Source of the DNA: Novosphingobium sp. PhB165
GTDB lineage: Bacteria > Pseudomonadota > Alphaproteobacteria > Sphingomonadales > Sphingomonadaceae
Direction of reading: 5' to 3'
DNA length: 64,000 bases
Assembly: GCF_004341845.1 (NCBI RefSeq)
Contig: NZ_SLVB01000006.1
Span: forward strand, 248,001-312,000
Part shown: one piece after another, positions 25,862 to 33,759 of the stretch
How positions within the stretch are numbered: position 1 is the stretch's first letter
Layout of the letters: each line of letters begins with the position of its first letter
The notes under the pieces: model-generated
What the model saw: only the letters and a program-made list of their open reading frames with translations
Told to the model about the DNA's origin: nothing
The model's database searches: none
Position numbers and translations under genes: made by a program

Positions 25862-25863
25862 GC

Positions 25864-27096
25864 TTGGCCGGTGCTTTGAAAGGCTCGAAAGGGGGCGTGC
25901 TGTTCGCCTGCACGCTGGGCAATTCGGTGAGCGTGACGCCCGCCGTCCATGCCGTTTTCGGGCTGTTTCTGGTATTGCTGACCGAGGCTTTCGGCTGGAG
26001 CCGCGCCAGCGTTTCGGGCGTGCTGGGCATTCTGGCGCTGGTGGGCGCGATCACATACCCGCTGATCGGCCGCTACGTGGACAAGGCAGGGGCGCGCAAG
26101 ACGTTGCTGATCGGTGTGTTCGGCCTCTCGCTCTCGATCGCGGCGCTGGCGCTCAACAGCGGCAGCCTCGTGCAGTTCTATGCGACTTTCACCGTGCTCG
26201 CGGTGTTCGGGGCGATGGCGGGCACGCCGATCTTCCAGAAAGTGATCGCCGACTGGTTCGACGAGAATCGCGGCACGGCGCTGGGGATCAGCGCGGGCGG
26301 CGGTTGTGGCATCGGCTCGGTCGTGCTGCCGGTGCTGGCCGCGGTGCTGGTGCAGACCTGGGGCTGGCGCGCGGGCTATCTGGGTATCAGCGCCTTCATG
26401 CTGGTGATCGCGCTGCCGCTGCTGGTCCTCTTGCTGCGCGACCGTGCCGCCGTGGCCGGTGCCGAGGCGGCCGTCGAGCGCGACGGCATGACCTTGGGCG
26501 AAGCGGCGCAGACGCCGATGTTCTGGCTGATCCTGATCGCGCTGGCGGCGGGCGCGGGCGGCACTACGGCGGTGTTCAGCCATGTCGTGCCGATTCTGTC
26601 CGACCGGGGCTTTTCGGTAACGACCGGCACGGCCGTGGTCAGCGTCTTCGCGCTCGTCACCTCCGGCTGGCAGATCGCCACGGGCCGCATCATGGACAAG
26701 ATCCAGACCCCGCGCGTGGCAGTGCCGATGTACCTGATGGCAGTGGTCGGCCTCGTGCTGCTGGAAACCGCGCAGGGCATGCCGCTGCTGATCGTTGGCG
26801 GGGCGCTGCTGGGCATCGGCCTCGGCGGCCAGTTCGGCGCGCTGCCCTATTTCATCGCCCGCTACTTCGGCACGCGGCATTTCGGATCGGTGATCGGCGC
26901 CATGTATTCGGCGGTGATCGCCGCGCAGGGGACGACACCGATCCTGCTCGACCTCGTATTCGATGCGCGCCACTCCTATCGCCCGGCGCTGGTCGGCGTC
27001 GGCGCGGCGCTGCTGGCAGGCGCGCTGCTGCTCATGCTGCTGCCGCGTTATGGCCGCGAGGCGGAGGGTGAAGCACTCTTCGCTGCCGGTCACTGA
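25864..27096 (+). CDS. MFS transporter
   Basis: 410 residues and twelve hydrophobic segments. The loop between helices 2 and 3 has the MFS motif in the form IGRYVDKAGARK, with a second copy after helix 8 (ATGRIMDKIQTPR). Best start is the TTG at 25864, nine bases after GGAG; a TTG at 25858 overlaps the upstream stop. It is placed inside the catabolic operon, so it probably imports the substrate. It resembles monocarboxylate/oxalate-formate-antiporter type carriers, but the family within MFS is uncertain. Confidence 0.83.
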   Translation: MAGALKGSKGGVLFACTLGNSVSVTPAVHAVFGLFLVLLTEAFGWSRASVSGVLGILALVGAITYPLIGRYVDKAGARKTLLIGVFGLSLSIAALALNSGSLVQFYATFTVLAVFGAMAGTPIFQKVIADWFDENRGTALGISAGGGCGIGSVVLPVLAAVLVQTWGWRAGYLGISAFMLVIALPLLVLLLRDRAAVAGAEAAVERDGMTLGEAAQTPMFWLILIALAAGAGGTTAVFSHVVPILSDRGFSVTTGTAVVSVFALVTSGWQIATGRIMDKIQTPRVAVPMYLMAVVGLVLLETAQGMPLLIVGGALLGIGLGGQFGALPYFIARYFGTRHFGSVIGAMYSAVIAAQGTTPILLDLVFDARHSYRPALVGVGAALLAGALLLMLLPRYGREAEGEALFAAGH

Positions 27097-27115
27097 TTTC
27101 AAACGGAGCCTGACT

Positions 27116-28510
27116 TTGGCCGATATGCCCGATCCCGTCCCCGCTTTCGCCGATCCCGCCAAGGCACCTTATGCCGTGTCGGAGGACGAGCGCGCCGCCA
27201 TCGCCGCCGCCATCGATACCGACGAACTGGTCGAACTGGCGCTGACGCTGGGCAACATCCCCAGCCGCTCGCGCGAGGAACTGGCGGCGGCCGAATTCGT
27301 CCACGACTGGATGGCCAAGGAAGGCTTCAAGCCGCGCAAGGTCGGTGCCACGCCGGAACGGCCCAATGTGATCGGCGAATACGGCGGAACCGGACGCGGC
27401 GCGAACCTGCTGTTCACCGCGCATCTCGACACCGAAAGCCCCAGCGGCATGCGCGAGCATGACAAGTTCCGCTATCGCGATTCCACGCTGGCCGATCCCG
27501 AATGGACCCAGTGCTGGCTGGACGAGGAAGGCCGCCTGCGCGGCTACCCGGTCAGCAACGATCGGGGGCCGATGTCATGCTTCCTGATCGCCGCCAAGGC
27601 GTTGCGCAAGGCGGGCATCGGCCTGTCCGGCAAGACCTGGCTCACCGCCTGCCCGGGCGAGATCGGCCCCGAACCGATCGAGGAATTCTCCGGCATCGGC
27701 TGGAATGGCAAGGATATCGGCGCGCATTACCTGTTCCACCACGGCGGCGTCGCGCCAGATTACGCGATCGCGGCCGAGGGCACCGACTTCGGCCTGACAT
27801 GGCAGGGCTGCGGCTATGCGCTCTACCGCGTGCGGATCTTCGGGCAGGGCGTGTTCTCGCCGATCCTCGAGGCGCCCACCGATCCGCGACGCCACCCGAA
27901 CCCGATCTACCGCCTTGGCCCGGTTATCGATGCGCTCCACGCCTGGGGCCTGAAGTTCGAGCGCGATTCGATCATGGAAACTGCCAGCGGCGCGATCCAT
28001 CCCAAAGTCCAGATCGCCTCGGTACGCGGCGGCATGCCGATCGATTTCGGCGCGGGGACGGAGGTCTGCGCGCTCTATATCGACGTCTCGCTGAACCCGC
28101 GCCAGAAGGCCGCCGATGCCTATCACGGCATCATGGAGGCCATGCGCGGCGTGGATGTGGAGGCTTTCGACGTCGAGCCGGTGGTCGTGCGCCACGGTTT
28201 CGAGGCGCGTCCATCCGAAGTGGCGCCGCTGGTCGGCGCGGTCGATGCCGCCACCCGGCTGGCGCGCGGCGCGGGGGTGGAGCCGGCGCACCCGGTCTAT
28301 TCCAGCATGTGGCGCGATCATAACGTGTTCAACATGCACCGCGTGCCCGCCGTCACCACCGGCATGCCGCGCTGGCGACCGACCGGCGCAGACATGGCCT
28401 CCAGCGCGCTGGTCTACGCCCTGACGATGCTTGCCGTCTGCGGCCGGGGCGAGGCGCCGGTCGAGCAGGTGGGAACCAGTGTGTACGGCAACGAGACGCC
28501 TTTCGACTAA
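27116..28510 (+). CDS. M20-family metallohydrolase (amidohydrolase/peptidase)
   Basis: 464 residues. The zinc-site motifs are present: HLDTES (about residue 103), NDRGPMS in place of the usual G-x-x-D-x-K, the CPGEIGPEP segment with the catalytic Glu, and the distal His region near RDHNVFN. M20 enzymes include DapE, ArgE, carboxypeptidases and carbamoyl-amidases; in this cluster a role in splitting an N-acyl or ureido intermediate is plausible. The TTG at 27116 has GGAG seven bases upstream and is preferred over ATG 27125. The gene follows the MFS gene after 19 bases. Confidence 0.82.
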   Translation: MADMPDPVPAFADPAKAPYAVSEDERAAIAAAIDTDELVELALTLGNIPSRSREELAAAEFVHDWMAKEGFKPRKVGATPERPNVIGEYGGTGRGANLLFTAHLDTESPSGMREHDKFRYRDSTLADPEWTQCWLDEEGRLRGYPVSNDRGPMSCFLIAAKALRKAGIGLSGKTWLTACPGEIGPEPIEEFSGIGWNGKDIGAHYLFHHGGVAPDYAIAAEGTDFGLTWQGCGYALYRVRIFGQGVFSPILEAPTDPRRHPNPIYRLGPVIDALHAWGLKFERDSIMETASGAIHPKVQIASVRGGMPIDFGAGTEVCALYIDVSLNPRQKAADAYHGIMEAMRGVDVEAFDVEPVVVRHGFEARPSEVAPLVGAVDAATRLARGAGVEPAHPVYSSMWRDHNVFNMHRVPAVTTGMPRWRPTGADMASSALVYALTMLAVCGRGEAPVEQVGTSVYGNETPFD

Positions 28511-28567
28511 GGTATACGCCGCTCTTGCCGAGTTGACGGAGGCTCGATAGACCTTCGTCATAAGGTC

Positions 28568-28593
28568 GCCAAAGTACGAAATTGCCAAAGTAC
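28568..28593 (+). promoter_or_regulatory. Tandem direct repeat GCCAAAGTAC, likely AraC-type operator
   Basis: GCCAAAGTAC occurs twice, at 28568-28577 and 28584-28593, starting 16 bases apart in the same orientation. AraC-family proteins typically bind two direct half-sites about two turns apart or less just upstream of -35. The repeats end 24 bases before the GTG start of the AraC-acetamidase fusion gene, so they may serve autoregulation, possibly by blocking. Confidence 0.5.
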
Positions 28594-28616
28594 TAAAGGA
28601 CGCCCGTTCGGGAAGG

Positions 28617-30989
28617 GTGCCACCGGTCTATCAGGGTGGTTCTCGCTTGCGCATCACGACGAATGTCTACCCCAAGGAACAACGCCGTGACGCCTGGCGG
28701 TTCGCGCTCAAACGCCTGTCGCTGACGCTCGACGAGGCGGATGAGGCGACGCTCTATGGCGAGCTGATCCATTTCCGATCCAGCACCCATATCGACTTCA
28801 TCCGCGTCACCGGCACCGCCCAATCGTGGACCATCGACTTCCGTGACCAGCCCGCCACCTACTGGCTGGCGATGATCCTCGACGGCAGCGCCACCATGCG
28901 CGATGCCGGGCAGGAACTGCGCCTTGCCGATGGGGATATCATCTGCGGGCGCGGCGATTCTCCGGTGAACCTCGCCTTCGCGGGCGATAATCGCAGCCTG
29001 ATCGTGCAAGTGCCGCACAGCGAACTCAGCCAGCGCCTGAAGACCCCGATCAGCGGCCCGCCGCGCAAGATCGGCACGGACGGCGGATCGGCGCGCATTT
29101 TCGCGGGCATGCTGCGTTCGCTGGCCGATACGCTGACCGATATCACCACCGATCAGGCGCGGCCGGTCGAGCTGGCTTTCCCGGAATTCCTCGTCACCGC
29201 CTTGCTCGACAATGCCCCGGCCAAGGCGCTGGGCGGCGCGGCGGGCATGCGCGCGGCGCTGCTGGAACGCATCTTCCAGACCATCGAGATTCGCCTTTCC
29301 GATCCGGACCTCAATTACCAGCAAGTCGCTGCCGAGCACGGCATCTCGCCCCGCTATCTCCAGAAGCTGTTCGAATCGATCGACGACAGCTTCGGCCACT
29401 ATGTGAAAGTGCGCCGCCTCGAACGCTGTAGGCTCGATCTTCGCAGTCCGCTTCACGTGCAGAAGTCGATTTCGGACATCCTGTTCGAATGGGGCTTCAA
29501 CGACAGCGCCTCGTTCAGCCGCGCCTTTCGCGAGCAGTACGGCATCAGCCCCCGCGAATACCGCAAGGCGCCGCCGCAGGAGCAGGCGGCGGTGGAATTG
29601 CTGCGTCGCGGTCGTCCGGCCCGCAAGGAGCGTATTGCCAAAGTCGAAGAGGCGGTCGAGGTCGAGGAAGTTCTCGACGAGCAGTTGGAAGAACCGGCCG
29701 ACGAGGCCCCGCAAGTGCCCGCCTACATGGGCGACACCGGCACCTCGCGCCATCATCACCTGCCCGCCACGCCCGAGACGATCCACTGGGGCTATCTCAG
29801 CAAGGACCTGAAACCGGCGCTGCGCGTGCGGTCGGGCGACTTCGTGACGATCGAGGCGCTGACTCATCACGCCAACGACGATCCGGAGCGCATGGTCGAA
29901 GGCGATGCCGGGGTGGAGAGCGTGTACCACTGGGACCACTGCGGCAAGACGGTCGAGCGGCGCGGCGCGGGGCCGATGGACGCCAGCGCTTTCGGGCGCG
30001 GGCCGGGTGAGGGCTTTGGTGTGCATATCTGCACCGGGCCGATCCACATCGAAGGCGCCATGCCGGGCGACCTGATCGAAGTGCGCATCCTCGATCTGAA
30101 ACCGCGCCCGAGCGGCAATTCGCGCTTTGCCGGCAAGAGCTTCGGCTCCAACGCCGCGACGTATTGGGGCTTCCATTACAACGATCTGCTGACCGAGCCG
30201 AAGAACCGCGAGGTCGTGACGATCTACGAAGTGGAAGCGGCGGGCGGGCGGCTGCCCACAGCGCACGCGGTCTATTCCTACCGCTGGACGCCGCAGGTCG
30301 ATCCCTCGGGGGTGACTCATTCGCGTTACGACTATCCGGGGGTGCCAGTCGATCCGGAGACCATCGAGCGCAATTACGACATCCTGCAAAACGTCGAGAT
30401 CCCGATCCGCCCGCATTTCGGCGTGATCGCGGTGGCGCCGAACCATAACGGGCTGGTCGATTCCGTGCCGCCTGCCAGCTTCGGCGGCAATCTCGACAAC
30501 TGGCGCACCGGCCCCGGCGCGCGGGTGTTCCTGCCGGTGCAGGTGCCCGGCGCGCTGCTTTCGCTGGGCGATCCCCATGCCTCGCAGGGGGACAGCGAGC
30601 TTTGCGGCACCGCCATCGAATGTTCGATGACCGGGCTGATCCAGATCGTCCACCACAAGGGCGCGGGCGTGATGGAGCAGTTGAAAGACGTCGATTACCC
30701 GCTGATCGAGACCGAGACCGAGTGGGTCATCATGGGCTTCTCGCACCCCGATTACCTCAAGGAACTGGGGCCGGATGCGCAGAGCGAGGTCTACAAGCAA
30801 AGCTCGATCGATGCCGCCATGCGCGATGCCTTCCGCAAGGCGCGGCGGTTCCTGATGACGGCCAAGCAATTGACCGAGGATGAGGCGATCTCGCTGCTTT
30901 CGGTGGGCGTGGACTTCGGCGTGTCGCAGATCGTCAACGGGAATTACGGGGTGCACGCGGTGATCCGCAAGGCGCTGTTCACGAGTTGA
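28617..30989 (+). CDS. AraC-family regulator fused to acetamidase/formamidase
   Basis: 790 residues in one uninterrupted frame. Residues about 10-200 resemble the cupin-type AraC sensor domain. Residues about 217-320 are a full AraC DNA-binding domain with two HTHs (NYQQVAAEHGISPRYLQKLF, then SISDILFEWGFNDSASFSRAF and the YGISPREYR end motif). A Glu/Ala-rich linker (321-375) leads to a complete FmdA/AmdA acetamidase/formamidase domain (about 377-790). Start may be GTG 28617 or TTG 28647, the latter with AGGGTGG upstream. The enzyme domain would release ammonia from formamide or a short amide. It ends the catabolic cluster; tandem repeats before it look like its operator. Confidence 0.87.
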   Translation: MPPVYQGGSRLRITTNVYPKEQRRDAWRFALKRLSLTLDEADEATLYGELIHFRSSTHIDFIRVTGTAQSWTIDFRDQPATYWLAMILDGSATMRDAGQELRLADGDIICGRGDSPVNLAFAGDNRSLIVQVPHSELSQRLKTPISGPPRKIGTDGGSARIFAGMLRSLADTLTDITTDQARPVELAFPEFLVTALLDNAPAKALGGAAGMRAALLERIFQTIEIRLSDPDLNYQQVAAEHGISPRYLQKLFESIDDSFGHYVKVRRLERCRLDLRSPLHVQKSISDILFEWGFNDSASFSRAFREQYGISPREYRKAPPQEQAAVELLRRGRPARKERIAKVEEAVEVEEVLDEQLEEPADEAPQVPAYMGDTGTSRHHHLPATPETIHWGYLSKDLKPALRVRSGDFVTIEALTHHANDDPERMVEGDAGVESVYHWDHCGKTVERRGAGPMDASAFGRGPGEGFGVHICTGPIHIEGAMPGDLIEVRILDLKPRPSGNSRFAGKSFGSNAATYWGFHYNDLLTEPKNREVVTIYEVEAAGGRLPTAHAVYSYRWTPQVDPSGVTHSRYDYPGVPVDPETIERNYDILQNVEIPIRPHFGVIAVAPNHNGLVDSVPPASFGGNLDNWRTGPGARVFLPVQVPGALLSLGDPHASQGDSELCGTAIECSMTGLIQIVHHKGAGVMEQLKDVDYPLIETETEWVIMGFSHPDYLKELGPDAQSEVYKQSSIDAAMRDAFRKARRFLMTAKQLTEDEAISLLSVGVDFGVSQIVNGNYGVHAVIRKALFTS

Positions 30990-31020
30990 TTTAAACCCGA
31001 GCGTTTGTACCCCACACTCC

Positions 31021-31107
31021 CGTCATCCCCGCGAAGGCGGGGATCCCGCTTCTTCTGGCGGCGTGGCAGAAAGGAAGCGGGGCCCCCGCCTTCGCGGGGG
31101 CGACGGG
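31021..31107. repeat. Dispersed palindromic repeat, family A2
   Basis: CGTCATCCCCGCGAAGGCGG on the left and CCGCCTTCGCGGGGGCGACG on the right form inverted arms around CCCGCTTCTTCTGGCGGCGT and GAAAGGAAGCGGG. Nearly identical to the copy at 58961-59045. With the family D unit it fills the gap 30990-31303, where I see no gene. Confidence 0.85.
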
Positions 31108-31143
31108 GTTTGGTTGTGAGGGGCTGGTCTTTGATAGGCGGAT

Positions 31144-31303
31144 CCTCCCCTGCAAGGGGAGGGGGACCGCCCCCCGCTCATCCTGAGCTTGTCGAAGGAA
31201 GGGTGGTGGAGGGGTGTCAGCCTCTCGGTCGCGCGTGACTGGGCCGGTTACACCCCTCCGTCAGCGCTTCGCGCTGCCACCTCCCCTTGCAGGGGAGGAC
31301 TTC
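31144..31303. repeat. Composite inverted repeat, family D
   Basis: Ends are inverted copies: CCTCCCCTGCAAGGGGAGG at the left (31146) and CCTCCCCTTGCAGGGGAGG at the right (near 31283). Inside lie a partial family C unit (31174-31199) and a GTGGAGGGGTGT/ACACCCCTCC pair. About 160 bases long, with no open frame of note. It looks like a non-coding mobile repeat of the MITE kind. Confidence 0.65.
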
Positions 31304-31705
31304 TTAATCCGCGTCGTCTTCCAGTGCGTGCATGTCGTCGTCCGACAGGCCGAAGTGGTGCCCCACCTCATGCACCACCACATGCGTCACAAGGTCTTCC
31401 AGCGACACATCGGTCTCGCACCACTCCGCCAGCAGCGGCTGGCGGTAGAGCGTGATGCGCGGGCGGAACTCGCCCGAAACCCACACCGATTCCTCGTCCA
31501 GCGGGCGGCCGTGGTAAAGGCCGGACAGTTCCCAGGGATCCTCGATCCCCAGTGCCCGCAGCGTCTCCTCGTCCGCGAACTCCTCGATGTGGACGGTGAT
31601 CCCGTCGAGGTGCTGCGCGAACGGCTCGGGAATGCGTGCGAAGGCGGCGTGGGCGAGAGCCTCGAATTCGGCGGGGCCGGGGGCGTTTCCGAAGCGCTGA
31701 CTCAT
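31304..31705 (-). CDS. Minimal zincin-type metallopeptidase (DUF1025 family)
   Basis: 133 residues. Near the C-terminus it has HEVGHHFGLSDDDM, a HExxHxxG zinc-binding motif followed by the conserved Asp-rich tail of this small alphaproteobacterial family, and the N-terminal FARIPEPF segment. These minimal zincins lack a signal peptide and their substrates are not known. The stop of the M1 peptidase gene, which is upstream on the same strand, is only 4 bases away, so the two are probably co-transcribed. Confidence 0.85.
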   Translation of the reverse strand: MSQRFGNAPGPAEFEALAHAAFARIPEPFAQHLDGITVHIEEFADEETLRALGIEDPWELSGLYHGRPLDEESVWVSGEFRPRITLYRQPLLAEWCETDVSLEDLVTHVVVHEVGHHFGLSDDDMHALEDDAD

Positions 31706-31709
31706 GCGG

Positions 31710-33614
31710 TTACTCCTGTCCGGCGACGATACGCTCGATCCCGGCGGCGGTGGAGGGGTGGTAGGTGGGCTTGGCCTCGGCGAAGAAGTCCCGCGCCTTG
31801 GGCTGGCCCCAGTCGCCCTGCTTCATCAGCCCCTTGTAGAGCGGATAGACCAGCAGCCCGCGCCCGATCCGCGAGAGATAGCTACGCAGATAGGGCACTG
31901 CCGGATCGTAGCGGTTGGCGATGGCCAGTTCGAACCATGCCGACTGGATATAGGCATTGCTCGATGCGGAAAGGCCCAGCGTCTCGTCCAGTTCCTTAAG
32001 GCGCGCGGGCGTCTGCTGGCGGTCAATGCCGTTGAGGAAGCGCAGCCATTCCTGCGTGGTCCAGCCCGTGGGCTGCACCGCGCTGGCAGGCCCACCGGCG
32101 TTGAAGGCGGCCAGCTTGGTATCGATCTTGGCCAGCGTCGCGCTGTGCACGCGCACGGCATTGTCGGGCAGGCCCGCGCCATAAGACCAGCGGTCGAGCT
32201 GGAGCTTCAGTTCCAGTTCCGGCTGGTCCTTCAGCAGGCGTTCGCGCAGGTCCGCAAGGAACCCGGCGGTGGTCTGCGGCTGGAAGGCGTGACGGTCGAA
32301 GTAGGAGGTGAGATAGGCGTCCCACTTCTCGCGGCCGACCGTATATTCGATCATGCGCAGGAAGTTGGAGCCCTTGGTGTAATCCACCTCGCCCGCGCCC
32401 GGATCGCCGTGCAGGCGCGTGACGGCGCCGGTCTGGCCGCCGCCGTCGGCGATCTCGCGCTGCATCACGTCCCAGTCGAGATCGGCATAAGTCGCGGCCT
32501 GCTCCTTGCCGTAGAGCGCCTCCATGATGCGGTTCTCGAAGTAGGTGGTGAAGCCCTCGTTCAGCCACGAATCCGACCATGTGGCATTGGTGACGAGATT
32601 GCCCGACCACGAATGCGCCAGTTCATGCGCGACGACATCGGTGTTCGAGCGGTCGCCCGTGACGATGGTCGGCGTCAGGAAGGTCAGCATCGGGTTTTCC
32701 ATGCCGCCGTAGGGGAAGGCGGGCGGCAGCACGAGCATGTCGTAGCGGCCCCAGCGATAGGGTCCGTAGAGCTTGCTGGCGGCGTCGATCATCTTCTCGA
32801 CATCGACGAATTCCTTCGCCGCCTTGTCCAGCATCGGCGCCTCGGCCCAGACGCCCGAGCGGGGGCCGAGCGAGCGGAACTTCAGGTCGCCCACCGCAAA
32901 GGCGATCAGGTAGGGCGGCACCGGCTTGTCCATGCGGAAGCGGAACTGGCGGCGGCCGTCGGGCAGCGCCTCGCCCTTGTCTCCCGAGAGCTTTTCCGCG
33001 CTCATCACCGCGACCAGATTGCCCGGCACGCGAAAGGTGGCGTCCCAGGTCTGGCGGATGCCGGGGCTGTCCTGCGTCGGGATCCACGAGCGGTTGAGGA
33101 TCGATTCGCCCTGGCTGAACAGGAACGGCTGCTTCTTGCCGAACGTCATTTCCGGCGGCAGCCATTGCAGCGCGGACGCGCCGGGCTTGGTGCGGTAGGT
33201 GATCCTGACCTGCTTGGCGCCCGCCAGTTCGACCGTCAGCGCGGAGCCAATGTCCGCATTCTTCGCGTCCTTGGGGCCGACCGTCCACTTGAGCGGGTTG
33301 CCTGTCGCCATGTCGGTGACGGCGGAAATGGCGATGTCGTTGACGTCGAGCACGACTTGCGTGGCGCCGGGCGCGGCAAGAATGTCGAGCACGGCGCTGC
33401 CGGACAGCGTCTTCGTGGCGAAATCGACATCGAGGTCGAGCGCGACATGGGTGACGCGCGCCACTTGCGGCTCGGCGTGAGTCCAGACGTCTTTCGCCTC
33501 GGGCGTGGTCAGGATCGGGGCGGGACCGGAATTCGAGGTATTTTGGGCCATTGCGGGCGAGATGGCGACGGAAGCGGAGCCGGCAAGCAGCGCGGCAGCA
33601 AGAAGGATACGCAT
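31710..33614 (-). CDS. M1-family aminopeptidase, exported
   Basis: 634 residues. A signal peptide (first 24 residues, ending AMA-Q) sends it to the periplasm. M1 motifs are clear: GGMENP (about 304-309, the GAMEN substrate motif), zinc site HELAHSWSGN (from about 327) with the third ligand in NEGFTTYFE (about 351). The C-terminal helical part (about 460-630) resembles leukotriene-A4-hydrolase-type M1 enzymes. It removes N-terminal residues from peptides. Upstream of the small zincin gene at 31304. Confidence 0.93.
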   Translation of the reverse strand: MRILLAAALLAGSASVAISPAMAQNTSNSGPAPILTTPEAKDVWTHAEPQVARVTHVALDLDVDFATKTLSGSAVLDILAAPGATQVVLDVNDIAISAVTDMATGNPLKWTVGPKDAKNADIGSALTVELAGAKQVRITYRTKPGASALQWLPPEMTFGKKQPFLFSQGESILNRSWIPTQDSPGIRQTWDATFRVPGNLVAVMSAEKLSGDKGEALPDGRRQFRFRMDKPVPPYLIAFAVGDLKFRSLGPRSGVWAEAPMLDKAAKEFVDVEKMIDAASKLYGPYRWGRYDMLVLPPAFPYGGMENPMLTFLTPTIVTGDRSNTDVVAHELAHSWSGNLVTNATWSDSWLNEGFTTYFENRIMEALYGKEQAATYADLDWDVMQREIADGGGQTGAVTRLHGDPGAGEVDYTKGSNFLRMIEYTVGREKWDAYLTSYFDRHAFQPQTTAGFLADLRERLLKDQPELELKLQLDRWSYGAGLPDNAVRVHSATLAKIDTKLAAFNAGGPASAVQPTGWTTQEWLRFLNGIDRQQTPARLKELDETLGLSASSNAYIQSAWFELAIANRYDPAVPYLRSYLSRIGRGLLVYPLYKGLMKQGDWGQPKARDFFAEAKPTYHPSTAAGIERIVAGQE

Positions 33615-33656
33615 GGGCGCGGATTATGGCCGCGCCCATGCGTAGGCGCAAGCGCA

Positions 33657-33759
33657 GCTAGGGCGTGATCCGATCATGCTGAATCGGATCACGCCCTAGC
33701 CATTCTTTGTGTGCCGCATTTTCCGGGTCGTCAGGTGATCCCACCTGACTTGAAAATGC
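33657..33759. terminator. Long hairpins between M1 peptidase and TPR genes (terminator and repeat unit)
   Basis: A perfect 18-bp stem, GCTAGGGCGTGATCCGAT with its complement, spans 33657-33700 around an 8-base loop. A second structure follows: outer arms GCATTTTC/GAAAATGC (33716-33759) enclosing a perfect GTCAGGTG/CACCTGAC hairpin (33730-33749), directly abutting the TPR gene stop. Both genes are on the minus strand, so the second hairpin ends the TPR transcript. The sequence style is that of dispersed alphaproteobacterial repeats, but no other copy is in the window. Confidence 0.6.

Noticed and set aside
28593..30956. A 787-codon minus-strand frame opposite the AraC-amidase fusion
   Set aside because: Composition is typical of antisense frames in high-GC DNA, with no recognisable motifs, while the plus frame has both domain families intact.
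31704..33668. A 654-codon plus-strand frame opposite the M1 peptidase
   Set aside because: Antisense shadow; the minus frame has GGMENP and HELAH motifs.
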